Shown here: in pieces, positions 1 through 8,876 of the stretch | Layout of the letters: every line of letters begins with the position of its first letter | Position numbering within the stretch: position 1 is the stretch's first letter | NCBI GenBank assembly: GCA_004356105.1 | Contig: SMYC01000126.1 | Location: forward strand, 1 to 40,860 | Source of the DNA: Acidobacteriota bacterium | GTDB taxonomy: Bacteria > Acidobacteriota > Vicinamibacteria > Marinacidobacterales > SMYC01 | Length of the DNA stretch: 40,860 nt | Reading direction: 5' to 3' | Translations under genes and position numbers: made by a program | The notes under the pieces: generated by a model | What the model saw: the letters and a program-made list of their open reading frames with translations, nothing else | The model's database searches: none | What the model was told of the DNA's origin: nothing

Positions 1-27
1 ACTAGTGGCACCGGAATGGGCGCGGCG

Positions 28-2457
28 CTATTCGGAGCGTAGAGCCCGCGTGGGCTGGACTTTCGCGGCTTGGCGCGCGGGGACGATACAAGCCGCCATC
101 GCCACACACCCGAGCGCGACCGCCGCGGCGGCCAACACGGCAGGGTCGACCGCGTCGATCCCACGAAACGTGCTGGAGAGCGCTTTCGAGAGAGCAAGGG
201 CGGTGGCGAGCCCCGCGACAAGGGACGGAAAAGTCACCGCGACGCCGCGCGACAATACGAGGCGGCGGATTTCCGACGGGCTAGCGCCGAGTGCGATACG
301 AAGCCCCATCTCGCGCTGACGCTGGCGGACCCAGTAGGCGAAGACGCCGTAGATGCCCGAAGCGGCGAGCGTTAGCGCGACCGCGGCAAACAGGCCAAGC
401 AAGATCGAGTAGAAGCGCTCCATCGCGAGCGTTCCCGAGAGCGCCTCCTCGAGGGACTCGACGCGGAGAACCAACTGCGAAGGATCGAGCGCTGTCGCCG
501 TACGCCGAAGCGTTGCGCCATAGGTGGCGGGCCCGAGGCTCGTCCTGGCCACGACCGCGATGCCGAGAAACGGCATTTGCGGGTGCACTAGAAAGAACGC
601 CGGGCGTGTCGCCTGGTCGAGCCCCGCGAAGCGGGTGTCGGCAGAAACCCCGATCACCTCGAGCTCCATTGTTTCGCCATAGAGAAACAACTCTAGCTGG
701 CGCCCGATCGGAGCTTCTCCTGGAAAGGCACGCTCGGCGAGTGTGTTGTTAATGATGACGACGGGCGGTGCATCCTGGGTGTCGCGATCGGTGAAGTCGC
801 GTCCTCGAAGAAGCGGGGTCCCGATGGTCTCGAAATAGCCGGGCCCGATGACACGGAAAGCGGCGCTAGGCGCGCCAGCTTCCGTCGCCAGCGGCCCCTC
901 AGCACCTCGGTAAGGAACCTCTATCTTGATGCCCATACCTGGTATCGGCGGCGTGGTGCTGAGGGCAGCGTCGCTCACTCCCGGCAAAGCGCGCACGTTC
1001 TCGACGAGTTGTTTGAAGTACACCCGCCGGGCTTCGAGGTCACGCCGATAGCGGCCGCCGAGAATGATGTGCGACGCGTAGACACCGTCGGGACGGAAAC
1101 CGGGGTCGACGCGAGAGAGCTTATGAAGCCCCTTCACAAGGAGTCCAGCACCCACGAGGAGCGTGAGCGCGACAGCGATCTGAGCTCCGACGAGTCCCAT
1201 GCGCAGTCGATTTTGTCGACGGCTCCCGCCGATTTGCGCCCCCCCCTGCTTGAGAGCCCCCGAAAGGCTTGGCACACGGTGGAGGGCCGAGACGAGCCCA
1301 AACACGATCCCGATCACGAGGCTCGCGGCGAAAGCGAAGAGCAAAACGGGCACGTCGAAGCCGATACCTTCTTTTCTCGGAAGAATGCCGGGCTCGTAGG
1401 CAAGCAAGAGCTGCGAGAGCCAAGCGGCGAACAACAGTCCCGCGAAGCCTCCCACCGCTGTAAGAACCAGACTCTCCACTATTTGTTGCTGGAGCAAGCG
1501 CCGCCGGCCGGCCCCGAGTGCCTGCCGCACCGCCATTTCGCGCTCGCGCCCCATGGCCCTAACGAGCAAGAGGTTGGCGATGTTGGTGCACGCAATGAGC
1601 AGCACGAGCCCGACGGCCGCAAAGGCGATGAAGAGCGGAACCTCCGCATCGCCGACGATGTGCTCTCGCAGCGGCTGGACTTTCGCCTCCCAACCGCTAT
1701 TCGTCGCGGGAAAAGACTCCGCAAGTGCTTCGGCGAAGCGACCCATCTCGGCCTGAGACGTGCCGAGCCCGACGCCTTCCGCCAGGTGTCCGATGACACG
1801 AAAGTCACGCTCCTCTCGGCCAAAGGCCGATTGCTCGTACTGCTCGAGATAGCCGACGGGTCGCCACAGCTCGGCGCGCCGCGACGGCACGTCCGTATCC
1901 GCGGGCATGACCCCGATAATCGTGACCGGCCCGTCATCGAGGTTCACGGACCGACCGAGCACCGATGGGTCGCCTCCGAAGACGCGCTGCCATAGGCTGA
2001 AGCTCAACAGCACAACGCGACCGGGACCCGGGATCTCGTCTTCCGGCTCGAAGCCGCGGCCAAGCGCGGGCTGGATACCGAGCATTCCGAACAAGTTTGC
2101 CGACACCGCCACCGATTCGACGCGCTCCACGTGACCGGGCTCTTGGAGCGTCCATGAGCGCCAGCCATGGAAGGCCATCTCGTCGAAAGTGCGGCTGTTC
2201 TCGCGCCAATACCAGAAATCCGGGAGGAAGTTACCGCGGAACTCGAGGTCTTCGGACGGGTTTACAGACGAGATCGCTTGTAGGCGCGCCTCGTCTTTGT
2301 AGCCGAGCGGCGCGAGGATCACGCCGTGCACGACGCTGAAGATCGCCGTGTTCGCCCCGATGCCAAGCGCGAATGTCAGGATCGTAATTGCGAGAAAGCC
2401 GGGCTTTTTGAGAAAGCTCCGGACGGCGAGCTTGACGTCGTACCAAACCGATTCCAT
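28..2457 (-). CDS. MacB/FtsX-type orphan permease (acidobacterial duplicated type)
   Basis: An 809-residue inner-membrane protein with the duplicated layout of ADOP-type permeases. A first membrane helix (about residues 20-43, FALGIGANTAIFSVV) is followed by a MacB-like periplasmic domain (about 45-260). Next come an FtsX domain with three helices (about 275-400, including LIACTNIANLLLVRAMGRER), a second single helix near 425-447, a second periplasmic domain and a terminal FtsX domain ending TRALRSE. No ATPase is encoded beside it, as usual for the orphan group. It lacks the roughly 80-residue cytoplasmic extension and the PadR partner of the copy at 22885-25590. It starts 8 bases after the glycosyltransferase stop, so the two are probably co-transcribed. 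The substrate is unknown. Family assignment is firm; a role in export or envelope stress is inference. Confidence 0.93.
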   Translation of the reverse strand: MESVWYDVKLAVRSFLKKPGFLAITILTFALGIGANTAIFSVVHGVILAPLGYKDEARLQAISSVNPSEDLEFRGNFLPDFWYWRENSRTFDEMAFHGWRSWTLQEPGHVERVESVAVSANLFGMLGIQPALGRGFEPEDEIPGPGRVVLLSFSLWQRVFGGDPSVLGRSVNLDDGPVTIIGVMPADTDVPSRRAELWRPVGYLEQYEQSAFGREERDFRVIGHLAEGVGLGTSQAEMGRFAEALAESFPATNSGWEAKVQPLREHIVGDAEVPLFIAFAAVGLVLLIACTNIANLLLVRAMGREREMAVRQALGAGRRRLLQQQIVESLVLTAVGGFAGLLFAAWLSQLLLAYEPGILPRKEGIGFDVPVLLFAFAASLVIGIVFGLVSALHRVPSLSGALKQGGAQIGGSRRQNRLRMGLVGAQIAVALTLLVGAGLLVKGLHKLSRVDPGFRPDGVYASHIILGGRYRRDLEARRVYFKQLVENVRALPGVSDAALSTTPPIPGMGIKIEVPYRGAEGPLATEAGAPSAAFRVIGPGYFETIGTPLLRGRDFTDRDTQDAPPVVIINNTLAERAFPGEAPIGRQLELFLYGETMELEVIGVSADTRFAGLDQATRPAFFLVHPQMPFLGIAVVARTSLGPATYGATLRRTATALDPSQLVLRVESLEEALSGTLAMERFYSILLGLFAAVALTLAASGIYGVFAYWVRQRQREMGLRIALGASPSEIRRLVLSRGVAVTFPSLVAGLATALALSKALSSTFRGIDAVDPAVLAAAAVALGCVAMAACIVPARQAAKVQPTRALRSE

Positions 2458-2465
2458 GTACCTGT

Positions 2466-3560
2466 CTACGGACCCTCGCCCTGCAGTGTTCCCGCTCCTT
2501 GATAGACGTCGAGCAAACGCGACATCAGTCGCTCGGGCGTAAAGCCCGCGGGCGCGCTCGTGTTTCGCCCCGCAATCTCGTGGAGCCTGTCAGCGAGGGC
2601 GTCCAAATCACCCCACGCTACGGGATCGGGATGCCAGTCGCGCACACCGCCGCTGTCCCACGCGGCGACCGGGGTCCCCATCGTCATGGCTTCGAGCCCG
2701 ACGATGCCGAAAGGTTCTTGCCACCGGGACGGCATGACAACGGCGGCGGCGCGACGGTAGAGTGCGCCCAGACGATCGTGCGGAACCCAGCCGAGCAACT
2801 CGCAGCCATCGATCGCGCCGCGCAGACTTCCTGCCCCGGCCATCACGAGCGGCAGATCGAGCCGCGCGCGCTTCCACACTTCAACGGCCTCGAGAGCACC
2901 TTTCGCCTCGACGAGCCGCCCAACGAAAAGGATGCAGGGCGGGCCGTCATGGCTCAAGGTATCGTTATCGAGACGGTCGAGACGGTGCACGAAAGGAGGG
3001 ATGAGATGGATCGCTGTCATCGACGACAAGCCGACCGCTTCGAGCTCGCGCTTCATGTAGCGCGAGAGCACGACGAGCTCGAACGCGCCGAGCGCCTCGA
3101 GCCGGACACGCGTCAAGGCGAGGATCTCGTGGAAGTAGCGATCGTCGTGAAAGCATTTCTGGCAGAGCGTCTCCGTCATCGGCTCCGCGCAGACTTCGCC
3201 GCCCTCGGTCCACTTCCCTTTCCCCGGGCAAAAGTAGCGATGGTCCTGAACGGTGAGCACCTTCCTTACGGAGCCCAAGGCGCCCACCTGCTCCAGAGCC
3301 TCGGGGTTCATCACGGTGTGGACATGGATGACGTCGGGCGCGAAAGAGCGGACGACAGCCGACAACGCAACAGGGGCTCGATCCCGCGTGTCGAGCCCCT
3401 CGATCTGCAGCGTTTCGCACGGCGCGGCGACGCGGCCGTCGTCCAACCCCACCGCAAGCCTCACGTCGTGCTCGCCTACTTGATGCGCAATCACTCCGAG
3501 CAAGTGCCAATACGCACCGCCCCGATCGGTCAGGCGGTCGCTCAGGTGGAGAATCCTCAT
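2466..3560 (-). CDS. GT4-family glycosyltransferase
   Basis: A 364-residue GT-B fold enzyme expected to move a sugar from a nucleotide donor to an envelope or secreted glycan. The N-terminal Rossmann half begins MRILHLSDRLTDRGG, the usual glycine-rich acceptor-side loop. The donor half shows FVGRLVEAKG and the E-x7-E type motif in SRWQEPFGIVGLEAMTMGTP (about residues 280-300). A cysteine cluster lies between the halves (FCPGKGKW, then CAEPMTETLCQKC, about residues 108-136). Such a cluster occurs in part of the family and may bind metal, though that is inference. The gene lies directly upstream of a permease on the same strand. Donor and acceptor cannot be read from the sequence. Confidence 0.9.
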   Translation of the reverse strand: MRILHLSDRLTDRGGAYWHLLGVIAHQVGEHDVRLAVGLDDGRVAAPCETLQIEGLDTRDRAPVALSAVVRSFAPDVIHVHTVMNPEALEQVGALGSVRKVLTVQDHRYFCPGKGKWTEGGEVCAEPMTETLCQKCFHDDRYFHEILALTRVRLEALGAFELVVLSRYMKRELEAVGLSSMTAIHLIPPFVHRLDRLDNDTLSHDGPPCILFVGRLVEAKGALEAVEVWKRARLDLPLVMAGAGSLRGAIDGCELLGWVPHDRLGALYRRAAAVVMPSRWQEPFGIVGLEAMTMGTPVAAWDSGGVRDWHPDPVAWGDLDALADRLHEIAGRNTSAPAGFTPERLMSRLLDVYQGAGTLQGEGP

Positions 3561-3591
3561 CAGTTATTACAGCACGACCGTCGAGCCTTGA

Positions 3592-3832
3592 TTACCAGAT
3601 CTTCACGCGCTGCTCGGGCTCGAGCCACATGGCATCGCCCTATTGTACGCCGAAGGTCTCGTAGAAATCGGGGGAGTTCCTCAACGGCCTCAACGGACCA
3701 ATGACGGGCGGCTCGACGCCTCCGAGAGATTTCACATAGGCGCGCTAGCCGATCGTGATCCGGCCGTTGACGTTTAGATCCGGAAGCGCTTCGAAAGCAT
3801 CGTACTGCTCAACATACTAGCGCAACACTTTA
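3592..3832 (-). pseudogene. Relic of an M13 (neprilysin/PepO) metallopeptidase C-terminus
   Basis: No open frame runs through this interval, but translating the minus strand gives the ordered landmarks of the M13 C-terminal region. These are YVEQYDAFEALPDLNVNGR, then ITIG followed by a stop, then AYVKSLGGVEPPVIG, then RNSPDFYETFGVQ followed by a stop, and finally GDAMWLEPEQRVKIW with its natural stop. In intact M13 enzymes LHVNGKLTLGENIADLGG leads into the zinc-ligand region, and the protein ends in a GDAMW-x-PEQRVxIW motif. Here the segments between the landmarks are deleted and there are internal stops, including one near 3814. Nothing upstream of this tail remains. It is a dead fragment; the family call is confident from the terminal motif. 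Confidence 0.8.
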
Positions 3833-3842
3833 CTCCCCCTGG

Positions 3843-4793
3843 CTACCGGTCGCTCACGATGCGACGGCGGTGCACTTCGATGGTCTCGCCAATCGTAATC
3901 TTCATCAGGTCGTAGCCGACGACGAGCGGTCCGTCATAGGTTCTGCGCGTCGGCGGGATGAGATCTTCGGCGGTCGCCGGAGAGGGAACGATATGCGAAT
4001 AGACCGCGAGGCGCGGCTTTACCCGTGAGAAGATCGTCCCCGCTTGCTCCTCGCTAGCATGATGCGCGATAACCCGCTCGACCGCTGCCGGTCCCTGGAC
4101 CTCCGCGCGGCGCCGCTCGATCTCGGCGCTTACGACCTCGTGTACGAGCACATCGACACCTTTGGCATGTTCGACAATCGGCTCGTAATACCGGGTGTCT
4201 CCCGAGAAGGCTGCCGAGTAGTCGCCGAAGTCGACGCGGTAGCCGTAAGCAGGCTCGATCCCGACACCATGGTCGACCGCAAAAGCGGTAACGCGCACGC
4301 CATCCGCTTCGTAAATCACGCTCGGCTCCACGTCGCGCACCTCGAGCACGATGCCGGCCGCGGAAAAGCGCTGATCGCGGCCACGTACCTTCTTGTCAAA
4401 GGCAAACGCCCGCTCCAAATGAGCGCACATGTCCTCCGTACCCGGCGGACCGATCACGGGGAGCGGGCGCGAGCGGCCGAATATCCAGCCCGACAGCCAG
4501 AAATCCGGAAATCCCACGACGTGATCGGAGTGCAAATGGGTGAAGAGCACCATGTCCACGGCGCGGACCTGCTCAGCTTGACCAATTTGAAAGAGTCGCT
4601 GGATGGCGCCCCGACCGACATCGATCAAGATCGAAGTGTCGCCGGCTTCGACGAGAATCGACGGTCCGAACCGCTCCATGGACGGTCTCGGGTTCCCCGT
4701 CCCCAAAAGCGTGATGTCGAGCGTTTCTTGCCCCGCTGCGACGATAGGAAAGGCGAGAAAAAAAACCAGCCAACGAACCACCATCACCCCCAT
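3843..4793 (-). CDS. Exported metallo-beta-lactamase-fold hydrolase (RNase Z-like)
   Basis: A 316-residue protein with a signal peptide (MGVMVVRWLVFFLAFPIVAAGQ) and an MBL fold. The metal motif HLHSDHVVG follows the central strand (VDMVLFTHLHSDH). AFSGDTRYY carries the bridging Asp, and HHASEEQAG and YSHIV supply later histidines. The order resembles the RNase Z/ElaC and arylsulfatase-like branch, but a periplasmic location makes tRNA processing unlikely, so a phospho- or sulfo-ester hydrolase is more plausible (inference). Starts at 4829 and 4784 are also open; 4793 or 4784 puts the hydrophobic segment at the N-terminus. The gene lies between two relics (M13 and P450) on the same strand. Confidence 0.85.
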   Translation of the reverse strand: MGVMVVRWLVFFLAFPIVAAGQETLDITLLGTGNPRPSMERFGPSILVEAGDTSILIDVGRGAIQRLFQIGQAEQVRAVDMVLFTHLHSDHVVGFPDFWLSGWIFGRSRPLPVIGPPGTEDMCAHLERAFAFDKKVRGRDQRFSAAGIVLEVRDVEPSVIYEADGVRVTAFAVDHGVGIEPAYGYRVDFGDYSAAFSGDTRYYEPIVEHAKGVDVLVHEVVSAEIERRRAEVQGPAAVERVIAHHASEEQAGTIFSRVKPRLAVYSHIVPSPATAEDLIPPTRRTYDGPLVVGYDLMKITIGETIEVHRRRIVSDR

Positions 4794-4846
4794 AGCGTCA
4801 CGGCAACCTTCGAGACGAGCTGCTCCCAATCAAACCCTTTGGAAGA

Positions 4847-5227
4847 TCAGACATCCCATTGAACCTTGAGCGATCTCGGCCCTCGAAACTCGAATCCGTA
4901 GAGCTCGACATGCTCGTCCGGTTGGAGCCTCAAGCTCGGTAGCCGCGCGAACAGGCGGGCGGTTCCGATCGCCACTTCCTGCCGGCCAAGCCACTCGCCG
5001 AGACAGCGGTGCTGTCCGAGCGCGAAAGCGGCGTGGCCTCCTTCGGCGCGGCGGATGTCGAGCTTCGTCGGATCCGTCCATCGCCGCTCATCGAGATTCG
5101 CCGAGCGCAAAACGCCGGCGACCAGGTCGCCTTTTGGGATCCTCTCTCCCGCGAGCTCGACATCCTGCGTCGCCTGGCGCGTAATCGTACCGACGGGCGA
5201 GTAGAGGCGTGAGTTGATTTTCGAAGC
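4847..5227 (-). pseudogene. Cytochrome P450 C-terminal remnant
   Basis: About 126 codons give the last third of a P450. The region after the ExxR helix (NSRLYSPVGTITRQATQDVE) is followed by the RIPKGDLV strand, RRWTDPTKLDIRR, the heme-binding loop FALGQHRCLG with the thiolate Cys, and a normal C-terminus ending KVQWDV. The oxygen-binding I-helix, the Glu of ExxR and everything N-terminal are absent, so it cannot be a working monooxygenase. It begins immediately after two consecutive in-frame stops that end the glutamine synthetase gene, in the same reading frame. This suggests a deletion that fused the two loci. It is not a copy of the intact P450 at 7546-8760; the heme loops differ (FGVGHHFCLG there). 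Confidence 0.82.
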
Positions 5228-5230
5228 TCA

Positions 5231-6531
5231 TCACAGAAAGTGGAGGTACTCGTTCAGCTCCCAATCGGTCGTATGGGCCGCGTAGCGCTCCCACTCGGCG
5301 CGCTTGACGACGACGAAGGCGTTCACATAGGGGCGGCTGAGCGCATCGATAAATTCCTGGTCGGACTCGAGAGCATCAAGCGCCGCGGCAAGGCTCGTCG
5401 GAACGTGCTTATCCGTACCCACATTGTCCCAGCAATCCTTCGTCTCCGCCGGAGGCGGCGCCATTTGATGCACCACTCCGAGACGCGCCGCTTGAAGCAC
5501 GGCCGCCGTCGCGATATGAGGATTGACCGCGCCGTCCGACAAACGATGTTCTAGACGCGTCCTCGAGCCGCGCGCAGGCGGCACGCGCACCGCGACCCCG
5601 CGATGGTCGTAGCCCCAATTCACCCAGTAACCACTCATTTGTCCTGGACAGAGCCGTTTGTAAGCGTTCACGGTGGGCGCGCACACCGCCGTCATGCTGC
5701 GAAGATGATTCATCATCCCGCCGAGGACGTGACGAGTGATGGGCGCGAGACCGTCATCGGCTGTTTCGTCGTGGAACGCGTTCTTGCCGGCCTTCTCGAG
5801 GCTGAGATTGACATGGGTGCCGCTCCCGCCGCGCTCGGTGATGGGTTTCCCGATGAACGTGCACAAGAGGCCGCGGCGCGCCGCGACCTCCTTGGCGAGG
5901 ACTTTGAGCAAGAACGCGTCATCGCACGCCGCGAGCGCGTCGTCATATTCAGGGTGAGCTCGAACTGGCCGTTGTCATATTCGCTATGGACCGACTCGAG
6001 CTTCAGGCCGATCGTCTCGCACGTCTCCATGAGCTCGTCGAGCACGCCGTCGGGATCGACCGCGCTTCCCGTCCCGTACACATAGGCGCCCGGCGTGTCG
6101 ATGGGGCCGTAGCCACCGTCTTCACGCCGCTTCATGAGGAAGGCTTCGAGCTCGAGCCCGACCTTGGGCTCGTAGCCGAGCTTGTCCCAATCCTCGATGG
6201 CTTTCTTGAGCACGTTGCGCGGCGCCATCATCAAGGGTTCTCCGTCTTTGAAAACGTCCGGAATGACCAGACCGGTGGCGGGCTCCCATCCCGGCCGAAC
6301 CTCTTCCGGCTCGAAGCGCACTTCGAGATCCGGGGTGCCCTCGTAAAAATAAGCCCCTTCGTGAGCCGTCAAGCTGCGGTCGAAGCCAAGTGCGAAGACC
6401 GCGATGCTGTGTCCGGTGCTCGTCGCCTTCGTGCGCGTCGGCAGATATTTTCCGCGGGCGAGTCCGAGATGGTCCGGCCACAGAAGGCGGATGCGTTTGT
6501 ACTCTTCGATCGGTGTCGTCGTGCGCCCCAT
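5231..6531 (-). pseudogene. Glutamine synthetase family enzyme, split by one frameshift
   Basis: Together the two halves encode about 433 residues of a class I-type glutamine synthetase or gamma-glutamyl-amine ligase, which would couple ATP to ligation of ammonia or an amine to glutamate. The first half runs from MGRTTTPIEEYKRIRLLWPD through VGLELEAFLM and HSEYDNGQFELTL. The frame then breaks near 5950-5953 and continues as EYDDALAACDDAFLLKVLAKE, IGKPITERGGSGTHVNLSL and NSYKRL-type residues (NAYKRLCPGQMSG). It ends DWELNEYLHFL. Metal ligands (ELEA, SEYDNGQFE, GSGTHVN) and the terminal domain are all present. A single missing base explains the break, so either a recent mutation or a sequencing/assembly error is possible. 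A TACAAT hexamer lies 10 bases before the start. Confidence 0.88.
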
Positions 6532-6541
6532 GACGGCGGCG

Positions 6542-6547
6542 ATTGTA
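6542..6547 (-). promoter_or_regulatory. -10-like TACAAT close to the glutamine synthetase start
   Basis: On the minus strand TACAAT ends 10 bases before the ATG at 6531, and no Shine-Dalgarno sequence intervenes. Transcription from it would give a 5' leader of only a few bases. The call rests on the hexamer and its position; no strong -35 was recognised. Confidence 0.4.
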
Positions 6548-6595
6548 CATCGCCGCGTAATGCGCGCGCATCAGCGCTGTTATCATGGATCTCAT

Positions 6596-7549
6596 ATGGC
6601 CAAGATCACGGACGCTCAACGAGCCGCTTGCACGGAAGCAGAGAGAACCTACCTGCCGGACCCAAACGTCGTCTCCGTCGGGATTGGGTTCAAATACAAG
6701 AGCGGAGAGCGCACGGACGAGGTGTGCATCGTCATCGGCGTCCAAAAGAAGCTCCCAAAAGAAGAGCTATCGAAAGCCCAACTCGTCGCGGACGAGATCG
6801 CCGGCGTGCGCACAGACATCATCGAGTACGGTGAGCTCCACGCACAGGCAGACATCCTCGACGCCGCGACCCGGGCGCTCACGCAAAAACGGCGCCCCTG
6901 CCCTCCTGGCTTTTCGATAGGCCACCCCGACGTGACGGCCGGAACCCTGGGTGCGTGGGTGCATCGCGGCGAGAGCGAAGCGTACTTCATCTTGTCGAAC
7001 AACCACATCCTGGCAAGCTCGAACGACGCAGAGATGGGCGACGCGATCCGCCAGCCAGGACGTGCCGATGGCGGAACGGAAGACGACGCACTAGCGCGAT
7101 TGACCGCGTTCGTCCGGATTCACTTCGGTGCCGATATCAACAAGGTCGACGCGGCGGTGGCCGAAGCGCTTTCGGCGGAGCTCGTGGAGCTCGAGATCCC
7201 CGTCATCGGGCGCATCTGCGGATTCCGCGACTTCGAGCTCGGTGACCGCGTCCGCAAAACGGGCCGTACCACGGAGACGACCGAGGGTCTCGTCGAAACG
7301 ATAGCAGCCACGAGCCGCATCAACTACGGCCCGGAGAAAGGGCTCGCGACGTTCTCCGACCAATTCGTCGTGCGCGCTGACGGTGACTCCGACACTGACC
7401 GCCGCGATTTCTCCCAAGGCGGCGATTCCGGCTCGGTTCTCGTAGCCGAAGACGGCTTCGTCGGCGGCCTACTCTTCGCCGGCGGGGCCGGCGTGACGAT
7501 CGCGAACCGCATCTCGCACGTCGTGTCGCTTCTCCGCATCCGGCACTAG
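6596..7549 (+). CDS. Trypsin-fold serine peptidase, Nal1-like
   Basis: A 317-residue cytosolic-looking protein (no signal peptide) with a chymotrypsin-type catalytic order. His137 lies in FILSNNHILA, Asp185 in INKVDAAVAEA and Ser278 in SQGGDSGSVLV. A 100-residue N-terminal region (PNVVSVGIGFKYKSGERTDE, then VQKKLPKEEL) precedes the protease core. That lead-in and the NKVDAA context around the Asp match the bacterial relatives of plant Nal1 proteins. The ATG at 6596 was chosen because conservation begins there; upstream codons read antisense to the glutamine synthetase promoter region. A TATCAT hexamer lies 9 bases upstream and no clear Shine-Dalgarno is present. The stop overlaps the convergent P450 stop by 3 bases (7546-7549 region). 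The substrate is unknown. Confidence 0.82.
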   Translation: MAKITDAQRAACTEAERTYLPDPNVVSVGIGFKYKSGERTDEVCIVIGVQKKLPKEELSKAQLVADEIAGVRTDIIEYGELHAQADILDAATRALTQKRRPCPPGFSIGHPDVTAGTLGAWVHRGESEAYFILSNNHILASSNDAEMGDAIRQPGRADGGTEDDALARLTAFVRIHFGADINKVDAAVAEALSAELVELEIPVIGRICGFRDFELGDRVRKTGRTTETTEGLVETIAATSRINYGPEKGLATFSDQFVVRADGDSDTDRRDFSQGGDSGSVLVAEDGFVGGLLFAGGAGVTIANRISHVVSLLRIRH

Positions 7550-8760
7550 CGCAAGCGCACCCGCACCGGCATGTGCTTGATGCCGCGGATGAAGTTCGAG
7601 CGCAGCCGCTCGACCGGCCCGATGAGCTCGATATCCGCGAGCCGCGGAAGAAGCTCTTCGAGCGTGACCCGCACTTCGAGCCGCGCAAGCCAGGCGCCAA
7701 GACAGAAATGGTGACCGACGCCGAAAGCGACGTGCTCGTTCGGATGGCGCCGGATATCGAAGCGTTTCGGCTCGGGGAAGGCCTCCTCGTCGTAATTCGC
7801 CGAGATGTAGAAGAGAACGACTTTGTCGCCGGCCCGGATGGGGACGCCGCGGAGCTCCGTGTCGTGCGTCGCCGTACGGCGAAAGTGCATCGTCACCGTC
7901 GACCAGCGAAGGATCTCTTCCGTGGCTGTCTCCATGAGCTCGGGATGTTCGGTGAGCTCGCGCAGCTGATCGCGATGCTCTAGCAGGGTCAAGAGCCCGT
8001 GCGAGATCGTATGCCTCGTCGTTTCGTTCCCCGCAACCATCAAGAGCGCGAAGAAATTCTGGAACTCGAGATCGGTCAAAGGCAATAGCTGCGTCAAAAC
8101 GTCGTCGTGAGGGTGCTCGCGCCGATCGAGCGCGACTTTCTCCGCGTAGCGACATACCTCGAGGCCCGCTGGGCTTCGAAACGGCAGGAGACGATACTCA
8201 TCGGTATCCACCTGATCGACTACCGCGCGCGAATATTCGGGGTCGGCGTTCGCGATCATCTGATCGCCCCAGTCGACGAGCTTGTCGGCGTCGTCACCGG
8301 GAACACCGAGAAGGCGGCACAGGATGCGAATGGGAAGCTCGCGCGCGATCTCGGTAACGAGATCGAACTCCCGGCGCTCGAGGATGGCGTCGAGTCGCTT
8401 GCGCGTGATCTCGCGAAACGCCGCTTCATAAGTCAAAACGGTCTTCCGCGAAAAAGACGGCTGGACGATGCGGCGGAGGCGGCTGTGCTCGGGCGGGTCG
8501 TATTCCATCATCGAGCGGCGCGCTTCGAGCTCCTCCTCATCCATTTCCTCGAGACGAATCCCGCGCGCCGCGGTAAAGCGGCCGTAATCTTTGCTTACGG
8601 CACACACGTCGTCGTATCGCATCACACCCCAAAAACCGGACCCGTCTTTTTCTTCGATCCAAGCGACAGGCTCGTCACGCCGCAAACGCTCGAACGTCGC
8701 ATGCGGGACGTCGTTCAGGTAGGTATCGTGGTCGGTAATATCTGCGTAGGCATCGCTCAC
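7546..8760 (-). CDS. Cytochrome P450 monooxygenase
   Basis: A complete 404-residue soluble bacterial P450. The I-helix oxygen motif is AGNETTRHTISHG (about residue 245), the ExxR helix is EEILRWSTVTMHFRRTA, and the heme loop is FGVGHHFCLGAWLARLE with the axial Cys353. DPPEHSRLRRIVQPSFS is the conserved C-helix region. These motifs resemble the CYP125/CYP142/CYP124 steroid and fatty-acid hydroxylases, but the substrate is not assignable from motifs alone. No ferredoxin or reductase gene is adjacent, so electrons must come from elsewhere. The start is GTG at 8760, with TATGAT 9 bases upstream on the same strand and no Shine-Dalgarno. It is convergent with the serine peptidase gene, overlapping by a few bases. 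Confidence 0.93.
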   Translation of the reverse strand: MSDAYADITDHDTYLNDVPHATFERLRRDEPVAWIEEKDGSGFWGVMRYDDVCAVSKDYGRFTAARGIRLEEMDEEELEARRSMMEYDPPEHSRLRRIVQPSFSRKTVLTYEAAFREITRKRLDAILERREFDLVTEIARELPIRILCRLLGVPGDDADKLVDWGDQMIANADPEYSRAVVDQVDTDEYRLLPFRSPAGLEVCRYAEKVALDRREHPHDDVLTQLLPLTDLEFQNFFALLMVAGNETTRHTISHGLLTLLEHRDQLRELTEHPELMETATEEILRWSTVTMHFRRTATHDTELRGVPIRAGDKVVLFYISANYDEEAFPEPKRFDIRRHPNEHVAFGVGHHFCLGAWLARLEVRVTLEELLPRLADIELIGPVERLRSNFIRGIKHMPVRVRLR

Positions 8761-8769
8761 AGTGTCCGC

Positions 8770-8775
8770 ATCATA
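8770..8775 (-). promoter_or_regulatory. -10-like TATGAT close to the P450 start
   Basis: On the minus strand TATGAT ends 9 bases before the GTG start at 8760. It is another case in this window of a -10-like element too close to the start codon for a normal leader. Confidence 0.35.
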
Positions 8776-8876
8776 TGGGCCGAGTCGCTAGCGTGTCGAC
8801 TTCGTCAGCTACCCGACGATGTCAACGCAAGTCATCCGCGACGACAAGATCCGAGAAAAGGTTTGTCTCACCCATC

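Noticed and set aside
1009..1995. Plus-strand open frame (328 codons) inside the first permease
   Set aside because: Antisense shadow of the permease; no motif, no start signal.
2499..3704. Long plus-strand open frame (401 codons) across the glycosyltransferase
   Set aside because: Antisense mirror of a clear GT4 gene; His/Arg-rich composition and no family motif. Such frames are expected in GC-rich DNA.
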